Of a stretch of 64,000 nt of DNA, positions 27,354 through 36,954 are shown in pieces. Both the position numbers and the translations under genes were made by a program. Position 1 is the stretch's first letter. Each line of letters begins with the position of its first letter. The notes beneath the pieces are model-generated. The model saw nothing but the letters and a program-made list of their open reading frames with translations. It was not told where the DNA came from and made no database searches. The stretch covers positions 3,575,574 to 3,639,573 of the forward strand of contig NZ_CP025803.1 of NCBI RefSeq assembly GCF_003352065.1, given 5' to 3'. The DNA is from Sulfitobacter sp. SK011. Its GTDB lineage: Bacteria; Pseudomonadota; Alphaproteobacteria; Rhodobacterales; Rhodobacteraceae.

Positions 27354-27816
27354 TCACAAGTAAACCACTCCGAAACGTTTTTCAGTCAAGTCAAAGTCGC
27401 GTTGATTGGTTTGGTTTTGACGAGAGGTTTCGGCCATGAATTCCTCGGCCCAATCACCGGGAAATATATAGCTAATGAGTTTGGCTGGAGTCTGACCTAC
27501 GTTCCTCATGAAATGTGAAACACCGCGTGGACATTGAGCTGTATCACCAGGGCCAAGCAAATGGACGGTATCGGCAATTTTCGCCTCCAACTGCCCTTCA
27601 ATGATGTGGAAAGTCTGGCCTTCCCACTTGTGATAATGATCTGGAAATAAATGCGCCAGGAGCAATCACGCCATTACTGATGACGTACTCGGAAGCTGTC
27701 GATTCCTTGCCGACGACAATTCCAGTGAATTCATCCTCGGCCATCATATAATTTTTACTACCGTTCCAATTGGACACGACGGTCTTCTTTGTGGATAGCA
27801 ACTGTTTTACCGTCAT
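27354..27816 (-). pseudogene. Cupin-domain protein gene with a frameshift
   Basis: Two adjacent frames together make one ~150-residue cupin. The first (from ATG 27816, with a strong AAGGGAAGG site) runs MTVKQLLSTKKTVV ... VISNGVIAPGAFI. The second continues with PDHYHKWEGQTFHIIEGQLE ... GDTAQCPRGVSHFM to 27354. Removing one A among 27645-27647 restores the reading, giving AFIPDHYHKWEGQTF with the metal-binding H-x-H region. It is either a recent natural inactivation or a sequencing error; the rest is uninterrupted. Confidence 0.82.
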
Positions 27817-28018
27817 GGTCCTTCCCTTGAGGTGATGGTTTAGCTTGCCCTAACGAGACATTCGCCATTGCGCGACAAATCGTCAAGTAAGGGCTCCCGC
27901 CCCCCATCCGCTGCACCCGCACCACCCGCCCGATGCGACGGCCCTATCGCCACCCCATTGCACTGCCCCCCCCACCACGCTAGGCACATTCCGACGCAAC
28001 CCTAAGGCACGCACCGCG

Positions 28019-29611
28019 ATGAAACCCATCCGTCTCATGTCCGGCTTTTTCACCGTGGGTATCTGGACCCTGCTCAGCCGCGTCATGGGCTTTGCCCGCG
28101 ACGTGATGATCGCAGGATATCTGGGTGCAGGTCCGGTGGCCGAAGCCTTCCTCGTTGCGTTTTCCCTGCCCAACATGTTCCGCCGCTTCTTTGCCGAAGG
28201 GGCGTTCAACATGGCCTTTGTGCCGATGTTCTCCAAAAGGCTGGAGGCTGGCGACGACCCCGAAGGTTTTGCCCAGGACGCCTTTGTCGGCATGGCGTTT
28301 GTGCTGACCCTATTCACGATCATCGGGGTGATCGCGATGCCGGGACTGGTGCTTTTGATGGCGTCGGGATTTGCAGGTGACGAACGCTTTGACCTGGCGG
28401 TTGAATATGGGCGGCTGGCGTTCCCCTATATCCTGTTCATCTCGCTCGCCGCCTTGGTTTCCGGTGTCCTGAACGCCAATGGCCGCTTCATGGCCGCTGC
28501 CGCAGCACCTGTGGTCCTGAACGTCGTGTTTATCTCTGCCGTTTTGATCGGTGCCGCACTGGCGCGGCCCAGTTCTGACGCCCTTGGGGATGGCATTGAT
28601 CAGGCTCTGGGCATGCGGGTCGGGGACACGCTGGCACTGTCGGTACCGCTTGCAGGCCTGGCGCAGTTGGCGCTGGTGTGGTGGGCGGCCCGGCGCGCGG
28701 GCTTTACCTTGCGCATAAACCGCCGCCCGCGCCTGACGCCGGACCTCAAACGCCTTGCGATTATTGCAGCACCCGCTGCATTGGCGGGGGGCGTGGTCCA
28801 GATCAACTTGCTGGTCGGCCGCCAGGTGGCCAGCTTTTATGATGGTGCGGTGGCATGGCTCAACTACGCGGATCGCCTGTATCAATTGCCCTTGGGCGTC
28901 GTCGGCATTGCCATCGGTGTGGTGCTGTTGCCGGACCTGTCGCGCCGCCTCAAGGCCGGCGACGAGGACGGATCACACAGCACCATCAGCCGCGCGGCTG
29001 AGGTCGCGCTGGCGCTGACGATCCCATCAGCTGTGGCGCTGATGGTGATCCCCTTCACGCTTGTCTCCGTGTTGTTCCAACGCGGGGCAACGGGCATCGA
29101 CGATGCCGCGGCCATCGCCATTGCCGCATCAATCTACGGACTTGGCCTGCCCGCCTTTGTCCTGCAAAAAATCCTGCAACCGCTCTATTTTGCGCGTGAA
29201 GACACCCGCCGCCCCTTTCATTTTGCCGTCGTTGCCATGGTCGTGAATGTCGGTCTGGCCGTGGGGTTGATGCCCTTTGTTGGCTGGATAGCCCCCGCCA
29301 TTGCCGCTTCCCTTGCCGGTTGGGCGATGTTCGCCCTGCTGGCCGTGGGCGCGCGGGGTTACGGCCTTGCGGCAAAATTCGACGCCCGGTTTCACAAACG
29401 CATCTGGCGCATCCTTGCTGCATCCGTTGCCATGGGGTTCACACTCTGGACCGCCAATGCCGCCCTGCAACCAATGTTGGGCCAGCCGTGGTGGCGCGGC
29501 ATCGCTCTGCTGATCCTGATCGGTGTCGGCATCATCAGCTATTTTGGCATCGGCCAGATGATCGGTGCCTTCCGCCTGTCAGAATTCAGGGGCGCGATGC
29601 GCCGGGGATAG
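28019..29611 (+). CDS. murJ: Lipid II flippase MurJ
   Basis: Flips undecaprenyl-linked peptidoglycan precursor across the inner membrane. The 530-residue protein has about 14 hydrophobic spans. Typical blocks include LSRVMGFARDVMIAGYLGAG, FLVAFSLPNMFRRFFAEGA, FNMAFVPMFSK and VLQKILQPLYFAREDTRRP. It starts at ATG 28019; the 200-base gap upstream is shared with the divergent cupin gene. It is followed convergently by the rhomboid-like gene. Confidence 0.95.
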   Translation: MKPIRLMSGFFTVGIWTLLSRVMGFARDVMIAGYLGAGPVAEAFLVAFSLPNMFRRFFAEGAFNMAFVPMFSKRLEAGDDPEGFAQDAFVGMAFVLTLFTIIGVIAMPGLVLLMASGFAGDERFDLAVEYGRLAFPYILFISLAALVSGVLNANGRFMAAAAAPVVLNVVFISAVLIGAALARPSSDALGDGIDQALGMRVGDTLALSVPLAGLAQLALVWWAARRAGFTLRINRRPRLTPDLKRLAIIAAPAALAGGVVQINLLVGRQVASFYDGAVAWLNYADRLYQLPLGVVGIAIGVVLLPDLSRRLKAGDEDGSHSTISRAAEVALALTIPSAVALMVIPFTLVSVLFQRGATGIDDAAAIAIAASIYGLGLPAFVLQKILQPLYFAREDTRRPFHFAVVAMVVNVGLAVGLMPFVGWIAPAIAASLAGWAMFALLAVGARGYGLAAKFDARFHKRIWRILAASVAMGFTLWTANAALQPMLGQPWWRGIALLILIGVGIISYFGIGQMIGAFRLSEFRGAMRRG

Positions 29612-29665
29612 CCTCGTCCCCCGCTTCTTTTCGCCAAAAATACTCAATCCCGCGCTCTTGCCAGT

Positions 29666-30352
29666 TCACCGGCGTTGCAATTTCGCGCGCAGCCGCGCCC
29701 ATTCCCCCGGCGCAAACAAAAAGCTCAGCCCAAAACCACAGAAAAACCCGGCCAATTCCGCCACCCACAGCGTCCCTGTCTCAAACAGAATACCCCAGAT
29801 CAGCTGTAACCCCATCAACACCGCAATCAGCGCAAAGGCTCGCAATTGCTGCGCGCCCTGCCCCGCCAGCTTGCGCCACATCACAAATGAATAGCCGCCA
29901 ATCAGCCCGTACACATTCGGATAGGCACCCGCCAGCCAGACCGGATCATTCAGCACCAGCGCATAAAACACAGCACCACCGATCCCGGACATGACAAAAA
30001 TCATCAGCAACGCCACCTGCCCCATCACCTCCGCCACCATCTTGCCCAACGCCAATAACAGCACCATCGCAAAGAGCGCGTGGGTAAAACCAAGGTGGAT
30101 AAACGGATAGGTAATAACCCGCATCACTTCGCTCAGCGGCCACTGACCATTGGCCAACATCCAGTCAAAGATGTCGCCGGAAAAGCCATAAACACGGACC
30201 AGCCCCAGCCGCCAGCCAATCGCACCGGGCCCGCCGATCACCCCTGCTTCTCCCAGCGATAGCCCCGCCTCAATCCCGGCAATCGCCAGAAACAACAGGA
30301 CCACCACAGGCGGCAACGGGTTCACGGGGGGCTGGATTTCAGGGTCGTGCAT
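29666..30352 (-). CDS. Rhomboid-fold membrane protein without catalytic Ser/His
   Basis: A 228-residue, six- or seven-TM protein that aligns to rhomboid proteases through [34 protein letters not shown] and [12 protein letters not shown]. At the GxSG serine site it has Gly142-Ala-Tyr144-Pro145, so the nucleophile Ser is Tyr. At the TM6 histidine site (AHxxG in active enzymes) it has AELAGF, Glu199. Proteolysis is therefore not expected; it may bind membrane clients, as in inactive rhomboids. It is divergent from trpS and converges on murJ. Confidence 0.82.
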   Translation of the reverse strand: MHDPEIQPPVNPLPPVVVLLFLAIAGIEAGLSLGEAGVIGGPGAIGWRLGLVRVYGFSGDIFDWMLANGQWPLSEVMRVITYPFIHLGFTHALFAMVLLLALGKMVAEVMGQVALLMIFVMSGIGGAVFYALVLNDPVWLAGAYPNVYGLIGGYSFVMWRKLAGQGAQQLRAFALIAVLMGLQLIWGILFETGTLWVAELAGFFCGFGLSFLFAPGEWARLRAKLQRR

Positions 30353-30427
30353 GGGGCCTCCTTGACGCTGGCTGGCCCCATGAGTAAGCGGGACACAAGC
30401 GCATTTCCAGCCCTTAAGGAGCGACCC

Positions 30428-31444
30428 ATGACGGAAACCAAATTCACCCCCCGTGTGTTTTCAGGCATTCAGCCGTCCGGCGGGCTGACTTTGGGCAACT
30501 ATCTGGGTGCGATCAAACGGTTTGTGTCGATGCAGGACGAGGCGTTCGAGACCATCTATTGCATGGTCGATCTCCACGCGATCACTGTCTGGCAGGAGCC
30601 CGAGAAACTCAAACACAACACCCGCGAACTGGCGGCAGGGTTCATCGCGTCCGGCATCAGCCCCGACAAATCCATCCTGATCAATCAAAGCCAGGTGCCT
30701 GAGCACGCGCAACTGGGCTGGATATTCAACTGCGTCGCCCGCATGGGCTGGATGGGCCGCATGACCCAATTCAAGGACAAGGCGGGCAAGAACGCCGAGG
30801 CCGCAAGTCTGGGTCTCTTTGGCTATCCGGCCCTCATGGCGGCCGACATCCTGATTTACCACGCGACCCATGTGCCTGTGGGTGAAGACCAGAAACAGCA
30901 CCTTGAGCTCACCCGCGATATCGCTGCCAAATTTAACCACGACTACGGCGTTGACTTCTTCCCCATCACTGAACCCGTCATCGAAGGGGCCGCAACCCGC
31001 GTCATGTCCCTGCGCGACGGGTCCAAAAAGATGTCGAAGTCCGACCCGTCGGATGCCAGCCGCATCAATATGACGGATGATGCCGATGCAATCGCCAAAA
31101 AGATCCGCAAAGCCAAAACCGACCCCGACGCCCTGCCCTCCGAAGCCAAAGGGCTGGAGAACCGCCCCGAAGCGCGCAATCTGGTCAACATCTATGCGGC
31201 CCTCAATGACCAAACCGTCGATCAGGTACTCGCAGATGTGGGAGGCCAGCAATTTGGCACCTTTAAACCGCTGCTGGCCGAATTGGCAGTCGCAAAACTC
31301 GCCCCCATTTCAGACGAAATGGCCCGCCTGATGGCCGACCCGGCAGAGATTGACCGCATCCTTGCCAAAGGGGCCGGGCAAGCACGCGAGATTACGGCAC
31401 CGATCTTGAAGAAAACCTACGAAATCGTCGGCATGGTTGGGTGA
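30428..31444 (+). CDS. trpS: Tryptophanyl-tRNA synthetase
   Basis: Charges tRNA-Trp. A class I synthetase of 338 residues with the TrpRS HIGH-type region [18 protein letters not shown] (residues 11-28) and KMSKS at 201-205. The ATP-binding block [16 protein letters not shown] is also present. The start is ATG 30428, after AAGGAG; an earlier frame start at 30347 overlaps the divergent rhomboid-like gene. Length is normal. Confidence 0.96.
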   Translation: MTETKFTPRVFSGIQPSGGLTLGNYLGAIKRFVSMQDEAFETIYCMVDLHAITVWQEPEKLKHNTRELAAGFIASGISPDKSILINQSQVPEHAQLGWIFNCVARMGWMGRMTQFKDKAGKNAEAASLGLFGYPALMAADILIYHATHVPVGEDQKQHLELTRDIAAKFNHDYGVDFFPITEPVIEGAATRVMSLRDGSKKMSKSDPSDASRINMTDDADAIAKKIRKAKTDPDALPSEAKGLENRPEARNLVNIYAALNDQTVDQVLADVGGQQFGTFKPLLAELAVAKLAPISDEMARLMADPAEIDRILAKGAGQAREITAPILKKTYEIVGMVG

Positions 31445-31737
31445 CATGGGCCATATCAAGGAATAGTTTGCTGATGGCCTCTAGCTGGTGAAATCAGCCG
31501 GCGACCATTCTTGCGGACCCAACATCATGCCCGCGCAAACCCAGCGGTCTTTTGACTAAATTCCCGTCACACCCAAGTAACCTCTACGCGGACGAAGTCG
31601 CCGTTGTTGGTGCTCTTTGCGAATGACCGTGACCTCATCATGCGCAAAAAACGACCTCGGATCGTCGTGTTGCCGTTAGCGCGAGGTCAGTTGCAACTCC
31701 ACACTTCGATCGGTGCAACTCATTCTTAGGCAAGCCA
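31445..31737. other. Gap between trpS and the oxygenase gene
   Basis: About 290 bases without a supportable frame. It includes eroded blocks of the intergenic repeat type (GCGACCATTCTTGCGGACC, ACGCGGACGAAGTCGCCG) and should contain the oxygenase promoter. Confidence 0.35.
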
Positions 31738-32589
31738 ATGCGACTTAAGGCAAAAGATCTTATCGATTTCGAACGCTACCCGATTTCGACCCCTGGAACC
31801 TCGCGTGATGCTATCTTGGATCGGGTACGCAGTGCGTTGAAAATGCAAGGCTGTGCTGTTCTCAAGGGCTTTCTGAAACCAGAGGGGATCGCCGCCTCAG
31901 TTGCAGAAGCAGAAGGTGTAGCAGGCGAAGGCCACCGCAGCTATTCGCGCACCAACGCCTATTTCACGTCGGAAGACTTAAGTTTGCCACAGTCTGATCC
32001 GAGGCGGAGATTTTTTGATAGGTCGAACGCGTTCGTTCCGGCCGACAACTTCCATTCTGACGGTGCGCTACGCACCATTTTTGACAGTGATGGTTTCGAC
32101 ACATTCATTCGCGAGTGCCTTGAGCAGCCGGAAGACCGGTTCTTTCGCTACGCTGACCCATTGGCAGACGTCATCGTGAATGCCGCTGTGGAAGGGAATG
32201 GGTTTCCGTGGCACTTTGACACCAACAATTTCACAGTAACGCTGGCGCTGCAGAATGCAGAACGCGGCGGTGCTTTCGAATACGCCCCGATGATACGCAG
32301 CAGCGCGGACGAGAACTTTGCAGAGGTTTCCAGGGTTCTTGACGGCACGTCCGAGAAAGTGAATGCGCTGGAGATTGAACCCGGCGATTTGCAATTGTTC
32401 AAAGGTCGCTACTCGCTGCATCGGGTAGCACCTCTCGAAGGCCAAACTCCCCGCTATGTTGCCATTTTTTCATATGTGGAAGAGCCGGACATGGTGGGCA
32501 GCGTTGAGCGCACTCAGCAACTCTATGGAAAAACGCTTCCAATTCACCACAATCGGGCCGGACAGCGGGCAGACACATTGACAGATTGA
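31738..32589 (+). CDS. Fe(II)/2-oxoglutarate-dependent oxygenase family protein
   Basis: A 283-residue non-haem iron oxygenase. The facial triad is visible: His159-x-Asp161 in PWHFDTNNFTVTLALQ and His228 in GRYSLHRVAPLEG. Arg239 in PRYVAIFSYVEEPDM is placed to bind 2-oxoglutarate. The N-terminal helices and the overall spacing resemble ArpA/HalD-like hydroxylases or halogenases; the Asp makes hydroxylase more likely than halogenase. The substrate is unknown. It stands alone between two gaps, probably a soluble monocistronic enzyme. Confidence 0.8.
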   Translation: MRLKAKDLIDFERYPISTPGTSRDAILDRVRSALKMQGCAVLKGFLKPEGIAASVAEAEGVAGEGHRSYSRTNAYFTSEDLSLPQSDPRRRFFDRSNAFVPADNFHSDGALRTIFDSDGFDTFIRECLEQPEDRFFRYADPLADVIVNAAVEGNGFPWHFDTNNFTVTLALQNAERGGAFEYAPMIRSSADENFAEVSRVLDGTSEKVNALEIEPGDLQLFKGRYSLHRVAPLEGQTPRYVAIFSYVEEPDMVGSVERTQQLYGKTLPIHHNRAGQRADTLTD

Positions 32590-33369
32590 CTAGCACTAAC
32601 TTCTCTAGCGGGGCTATGTTGCCTTGCAGGGACAAATACAAAATCTGAACCTTCAAAGCGAACTTCGAAGATGCACCTCTCTTGAAAGCACACGTTAATA
32701 CGCGTTGCTGAATCCGTCACTTTGGCCTCAAAGCAGCCATTAGATCGGGCGCAGCATGTTTCCATCACGGGCAAACCATCACACACAAGGAAGGCCCATA
32801 GCCGTCGTTCGCCCGGTGCTTGTCATCCTGCAGTGAGGCCCGTCAGACCCGCCATTCGCCGCGGGTGCAAATTCGGGGGATGGCCGACTCACAGAGTTCA
32901 GGACCAAATCGCCGCTCGCTGTGCGCGCGCAAGTGGCGGCAATCGACACATAGCGCCCAATGCGTATGTCGGCCCATCGTAAAAGGTAAAATCTTCACCC
33001 AGGATGAAACTCGAATGCCTAAAGGACTCTTCCCAGTGGTTTACGTGCCTTCAGCGCGGAAATTGAGTCCGTCGTCACACCATCAAACAAAAAGAGCATT
33101 ACAAAGAAAGAAGAGACGTTAGTGCTTTGCGCGTGCATGACACTCATCAAAGGTGACTTGAAAACAAGAGAAGATGATCTGCGGGTTGGTGAAATAGGTC
33201 GAGCAGATTCATTCTGTGAATTTGATCCGGACGTCAGTGTCATGGGCACATGCACTGAAGGCAAGTATTTCAACACGTAAATCATGGGCCGATTAAGTTA
33301 TTGACAGAATGCAGCTCTGGCGTCACCCTTGAGGCAACACTCGGAAAAACACCTATTTGGCATTCGCGC
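32590..33369. other. 780-base gap before the AmiC/AmiR operon
   Basis: Contains eroded intergenic-repeat blocks around 32780-32870 (CGCCATTCGCCGCGGGTGC) and a weakly protein-like 47-codon frame at 33137-33280 (MTLIKGDLKTREDDLRVG...), which I cannot assign. Near its right end are TTGACA at 33301-33306 and a GG-N10-GA pair at 33319-33332 (sigma-54-like but with GA in place of GC). These are candidates for the operon promoter. Confidence 0.4.
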
Positions 33370-33413
33370 CCCGCAGTTTGATCTCTAGCAAGAGGTCGGC
33401 GCGGGTTTTTTTT
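33370..33413 (+). terminator. Leader terminator before the amiC-like gene
   Basis: Outer stem CCCGC (33370-33374) / GCGGG (33401-33405), an internal loop, inner stem GATCTCT / AGAGGTC with tetraloop AGCA, then eight T at 33406-33413. It ends 14 bases before the chosen start codon. Placed here it would stop transcription of the whole operon unless relieved, as expected for a target of an ANTAR antiterminator. An alternative outer pairing CGCGCC/GGCGCG (33365-33370 with 33398-33403) is also possible. Confidence 0.75.
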
Positions 33414-33427
33414 GTTTGGGGGGAAGT

Positions 33428-34528
33428 TTGGGAAAACGTCAAATCCAAATTGGCCTGCTTCTGTCGCGGTCAGGCACCTATTCGCTGATCTCTGAAGCCT
33501 GCCGTGTAGGGGCTATGTCCGCCATTGCCCAAATCAATGCGGACCCGAACCTGGCTTTTACCTTGCATGCAGTCGAGCGTGATCCCGAGGGTAATATCGA
33601 TCGATATGAACCATTGTGTCGCGACATTCTGGACAACACCAATGCACGCCATGTGGTCGGATGTGTAACCTCTTCGAGCCGCAAAGAGGTGATCCCGACG
33701 CTGGAACGTGCTGGGGCAACCTTGTGGTATACGGTGCCCTACGAGGGGTTTGAGGCATCTGACCATGTGGTCTATACCCATGCCTGCCCCAACCAGCACC
33801 TGTTGCCGCTGCTCGACTGGGCGATGCCAACCTATGGAAAACGGGCCTATCTGACCGGATCCAACTATATCTGGGGTTGGGAGATGAACCGCATCGCGCG
33901 CCAAGAGATCACTGCGCAAGGTGGTGAAATTTTGGGTGAACGGTATTTGCCGGTTGGGTCGCCGGACGTTGATCTGATGATCCGCGAAATTGCCTCGGCG
34001 CGTCCTGATTTCATTCTCAATTCAATGATCGGTCGATCCCAGTATCAATTCATTGCGGCCTATCGCGAGCTGGCCAAAACCAACCCCCATTTTTTGCCCG
34101 AAAACTGTCCAATAATGTCGTGTAACCTGACCGAATGTGAGCTGCCAGCACTTGGCGATGCCGCAGAAGGTCTGGTGGCCGTAGGGCCATATTTCCGCGG
34201 CTCGACCGCCTGGCCGGAGGGGCATAATTTCAATTCGTCGCACGAGGCCGCGACCTTTACGGCGGTCCGCGAGCTGGCGCGGCTTTTAAACTTGTGTCCA
34301 GATGCCGAAACCCTCAGCTTGTCTGAACTGCTTCGTATGGATGGCGCGGCAGAAGGCATTGTTGACCCCCAGACCCATCACACCCGGCTGCCGGTGCTGA
34401 TCGGTCAGGTCGAAGGCGGCGAATTCGCCGTGAGAAGGCAATTTGCACCGATCATGGGCGACCCATACCTGTCGCGGGGGCGGAGTGGGCTTGAAGGCAT
34501 TGCGCCAAAGTTGCGGGTGGTGTCATGA
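33428..34528 (+). CDS. AmiC-like cytoplasmic amide sensor (type 1 binding-protein fold)
   Basis: A 366-residue protein with a type 1 periplasmic-binding fold but no signal peptide. Typical blocks are KRQIQIGLLLSRSGTYSLI, HVVGCVTSSSRKEVIPTLE, YTVPYEGFEASDHVVYTHAC and GSNYIWGWEMNRIA. These are hallmarks of AmiC, which in Pseudomonas binds short amides and releases AmiR. The start is set at TTG 33428 behind GGGGGGAAG; a TTG at 33416 is also possible. It overlaps amiR by ATGA and is preceded by a leader terminator. The ligand is not known here; with an Opp-type transporter downstream it may be a larger amide. Confidence 0.87.
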   Translation: MGKRQIQIGLLLSRSGTYSLISEACRVGAMSAIAQINADPNLAFTLHAVERDPEGNIDRYEPLCRDILDNTNARHVVGCVTSSSRKEVIPTLERAGATLWYTVPYEGFEASDHVVYTHACPNQHLLPLLDWAMPTYGKRAYLTGSNYIWGWEMNRIARQEITAQGGEILGERYLPVGSPDVDLMIREIASARPDFILNSMIGRSQYQFIAAYRELAKTNPHFLPENCPIMSCNLTECELPALGDAAEGLVAVGPYFRGSTAWPEGHNFNSSHEAATFTAVRELARLLNLCPDAETLSLSELLRMDGAAEGIVDPQTHHTRLPVLIGQVEGGEFAVRRQFAPIMGDPYLSRGRSGLEGIAPKLRVVS

Positions 34529-35136
34529 CACGGCGTGTTTCCATTCAAGAGCTCGGCGGGGCCCATGCCATCATATTGCACCGTGAACACGTAACGGTCC
34601 GGAATTTGTCGCGCCAACTCACTGCAATTGGGTTGCAGATTTCGACCAGTTGGCCCGTGCTTGATGCTGGTGCCTTGGGGGCGGATTTCGTGTTTTTTGA
34701 TGCAGACATGGGGCATGATGAGCAATTCCCGTGGCCCCCTGGCCAGTCGCCGATGCCATTGATCGCTCTGATTGGCAGCGAGGCACCAGGACGGATTGAC
34801 TGGGCGTTGTCTGCCGGTGCCGATGCCCAACTCCTTAAGCCAATTGGGGATGGCGGGGTCTATAGCGCGCTTTTGATTGCGCGCGCGGCCCACAATGCCC
34901 GAAAAGCACTTTTGGATGATGTGGACAGCCTTCGCCGGCGTCTGAACGAGCGTCAGACCGTCGTGCGGGCCGTCAACTTTTTGATGGTGTCCGGTGTCGA
35001 TGAAGACGCCGCATATGATCGGCTGCGCCGCATGGCCATGGATTGGCGGATCAACTTCGAGGACGCGGCGCGAAGGGTTGTTGCCCAACATCTTGAAAAG
35101 GGGGATTTGCATGACCGACATGGTCATCGGGGTTGA
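34525..35136 (+). CDS. AmiR-like ANTAR-domain RNA-binding regulator
   Basis: A 203-residue protein. Residues ~1-125 form a degenerate receiver: the acidic pair is missing (HAIILHREH) although FFDADMG and LKP are kept. A coiled-coil linker (LLDDVDSLRRRLNERQ) leads to the ANTAR domain (residues ~145-195: VNFLMVSGVDEDAAYDRL, RRMAMDWRINFEDAARRVV). ANTAR proteins bind nascent RNA and block terminators. ATGA overlap with the sensor gene and a 26-base overlap with the permease gene show tight coupling. Phosphorylation is unlikely; release from the sensor is the probable switch. Confidence 0.87.
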   Translation: MTRRVSIQELGGAHAIILHREHVTVRNLSRQLTAIGLQISTSWPVLDAGALGADFVFFDADMGHDEQFPWPPGQSPMPLIALIGSEAPGRIDWALSAGADAQLLKPIGDGGVYSALLIARAAHNARKALLDDVDSLRRRLNERQTVVRAVNFLMVSGVDEDAAYDRLRRMAMDWRINFEDAARRVVAQHLEKGDLHDRHGHRG

Positions 35137-36000
35137 GGCCGAGGTCGCCGAAGCTGGGCCTTGGCGTCGCCTTGTCCGCCGAAAACTGGCTGTGTTTGGT
35201 CTGGTGTTGATTGCCGTGATCGTGATCGGGGCTCTCTTCGCGCCGCTGATCGCGCCATACTCGCCAAATGAGCAGCATTTCGAGGGGCTGACCCTGCAGG
35301 GCGCGCCGCTGCCGCCGGGCGGCGATTTCCCGTTGGGCACTGACCTGCTTGGGCGCGATCTGTTTTCGCGCATATTATATGGCGCAAGAACGTCACTGAT
35401 CATCGGTGTGGTTGCAAACGGATTGGCATTGATCATTGGCACCCTGATTGGTGTCACGGCTGGCTATTTGCGTGGCTGGATCGGAACGATCCTGATGCGA
35501 TTCACCGACCTGATGATGGCTTTCCCCGCGCTTTTGCTGGCGATCTGCCTTGCCGCGATCTTTCAGCCCTCGTTGTGGATCGTTGCAATGGTGATTGCGC
35601 TGGTGAACTGGGTTCAGACCGCGCGGGTGATCTATACCGAAACCACATCTTTGGCGGAACGTGATTTCATCGCAGCCGAAAAGACACTGGGGGCTGGCAC
35701 CGGCCGCATCCTGTTCCACCATATCCTGCCGCATCTGGTTCCGATCCTGATTGTTTGGGGAACTTTGGGAATTTCCACCACAGTTCTGCTTGAGGCGACG
35801 CTCAGCTTTCTGGGTGTCGGCGTGCAGCCTCCAACGCCATCCTGGGGCAACATCATTTTCGAAAACCAAACCTATTTTCAGTCGGCTCCGTGGCTGGTTT
35901 TTCTTCCCGGTTTCGCCATTCTGATCCTGGCGTTGGCCTTCAATCTGGTCGGCGACGCCCTGCGTGACGTTTTGGATCCCACACAGCGGGGGCGCAGCTG

Positions 36001-36001
<1 letters not shown>
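35111..36001 (+). CDS. Peptide/amide ABC transporter permease (DppC-like)
   Basis: A 296-residue inner-membrane subunit with about six spans. DppC/OppC features are the N-terminal RRLVRRKLAVFGLVLI, FPLGTDLLGRDLFSRILYGA and the EAA loop AEKTLGAGTGRILFHHILPH. ATG 35111 lies inside the end of the amiR-like gene (26-base overlap). The DppC-type gene precedes the DppB-type gene, the reverse of the usual order. Its stop overlaps the next start at base 36001. Confidence 0.9.
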
Positions 36002-36921
<920 letters not shown>

Positions 36922-36954
36922 GGGTCATTCAAATTCAACAAGGAGGAATACCAA

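Noticed and set aside
33019..33285. Frames in the gap before the amiC-like gene, including a 47-codon plus-strand frame at 33137-33280
   Set aside because: Protein-like in parts but with no ribosome site, no recognised family and no coupling to neighbours; described only as part of the gap.
33317..33332. Sigma-54-like promoter upstream of the amiC-like gene
   Set aside because: GG-N10 spacing fits, but the -12 element reads GA in place of GC; not strong enough for a feature.
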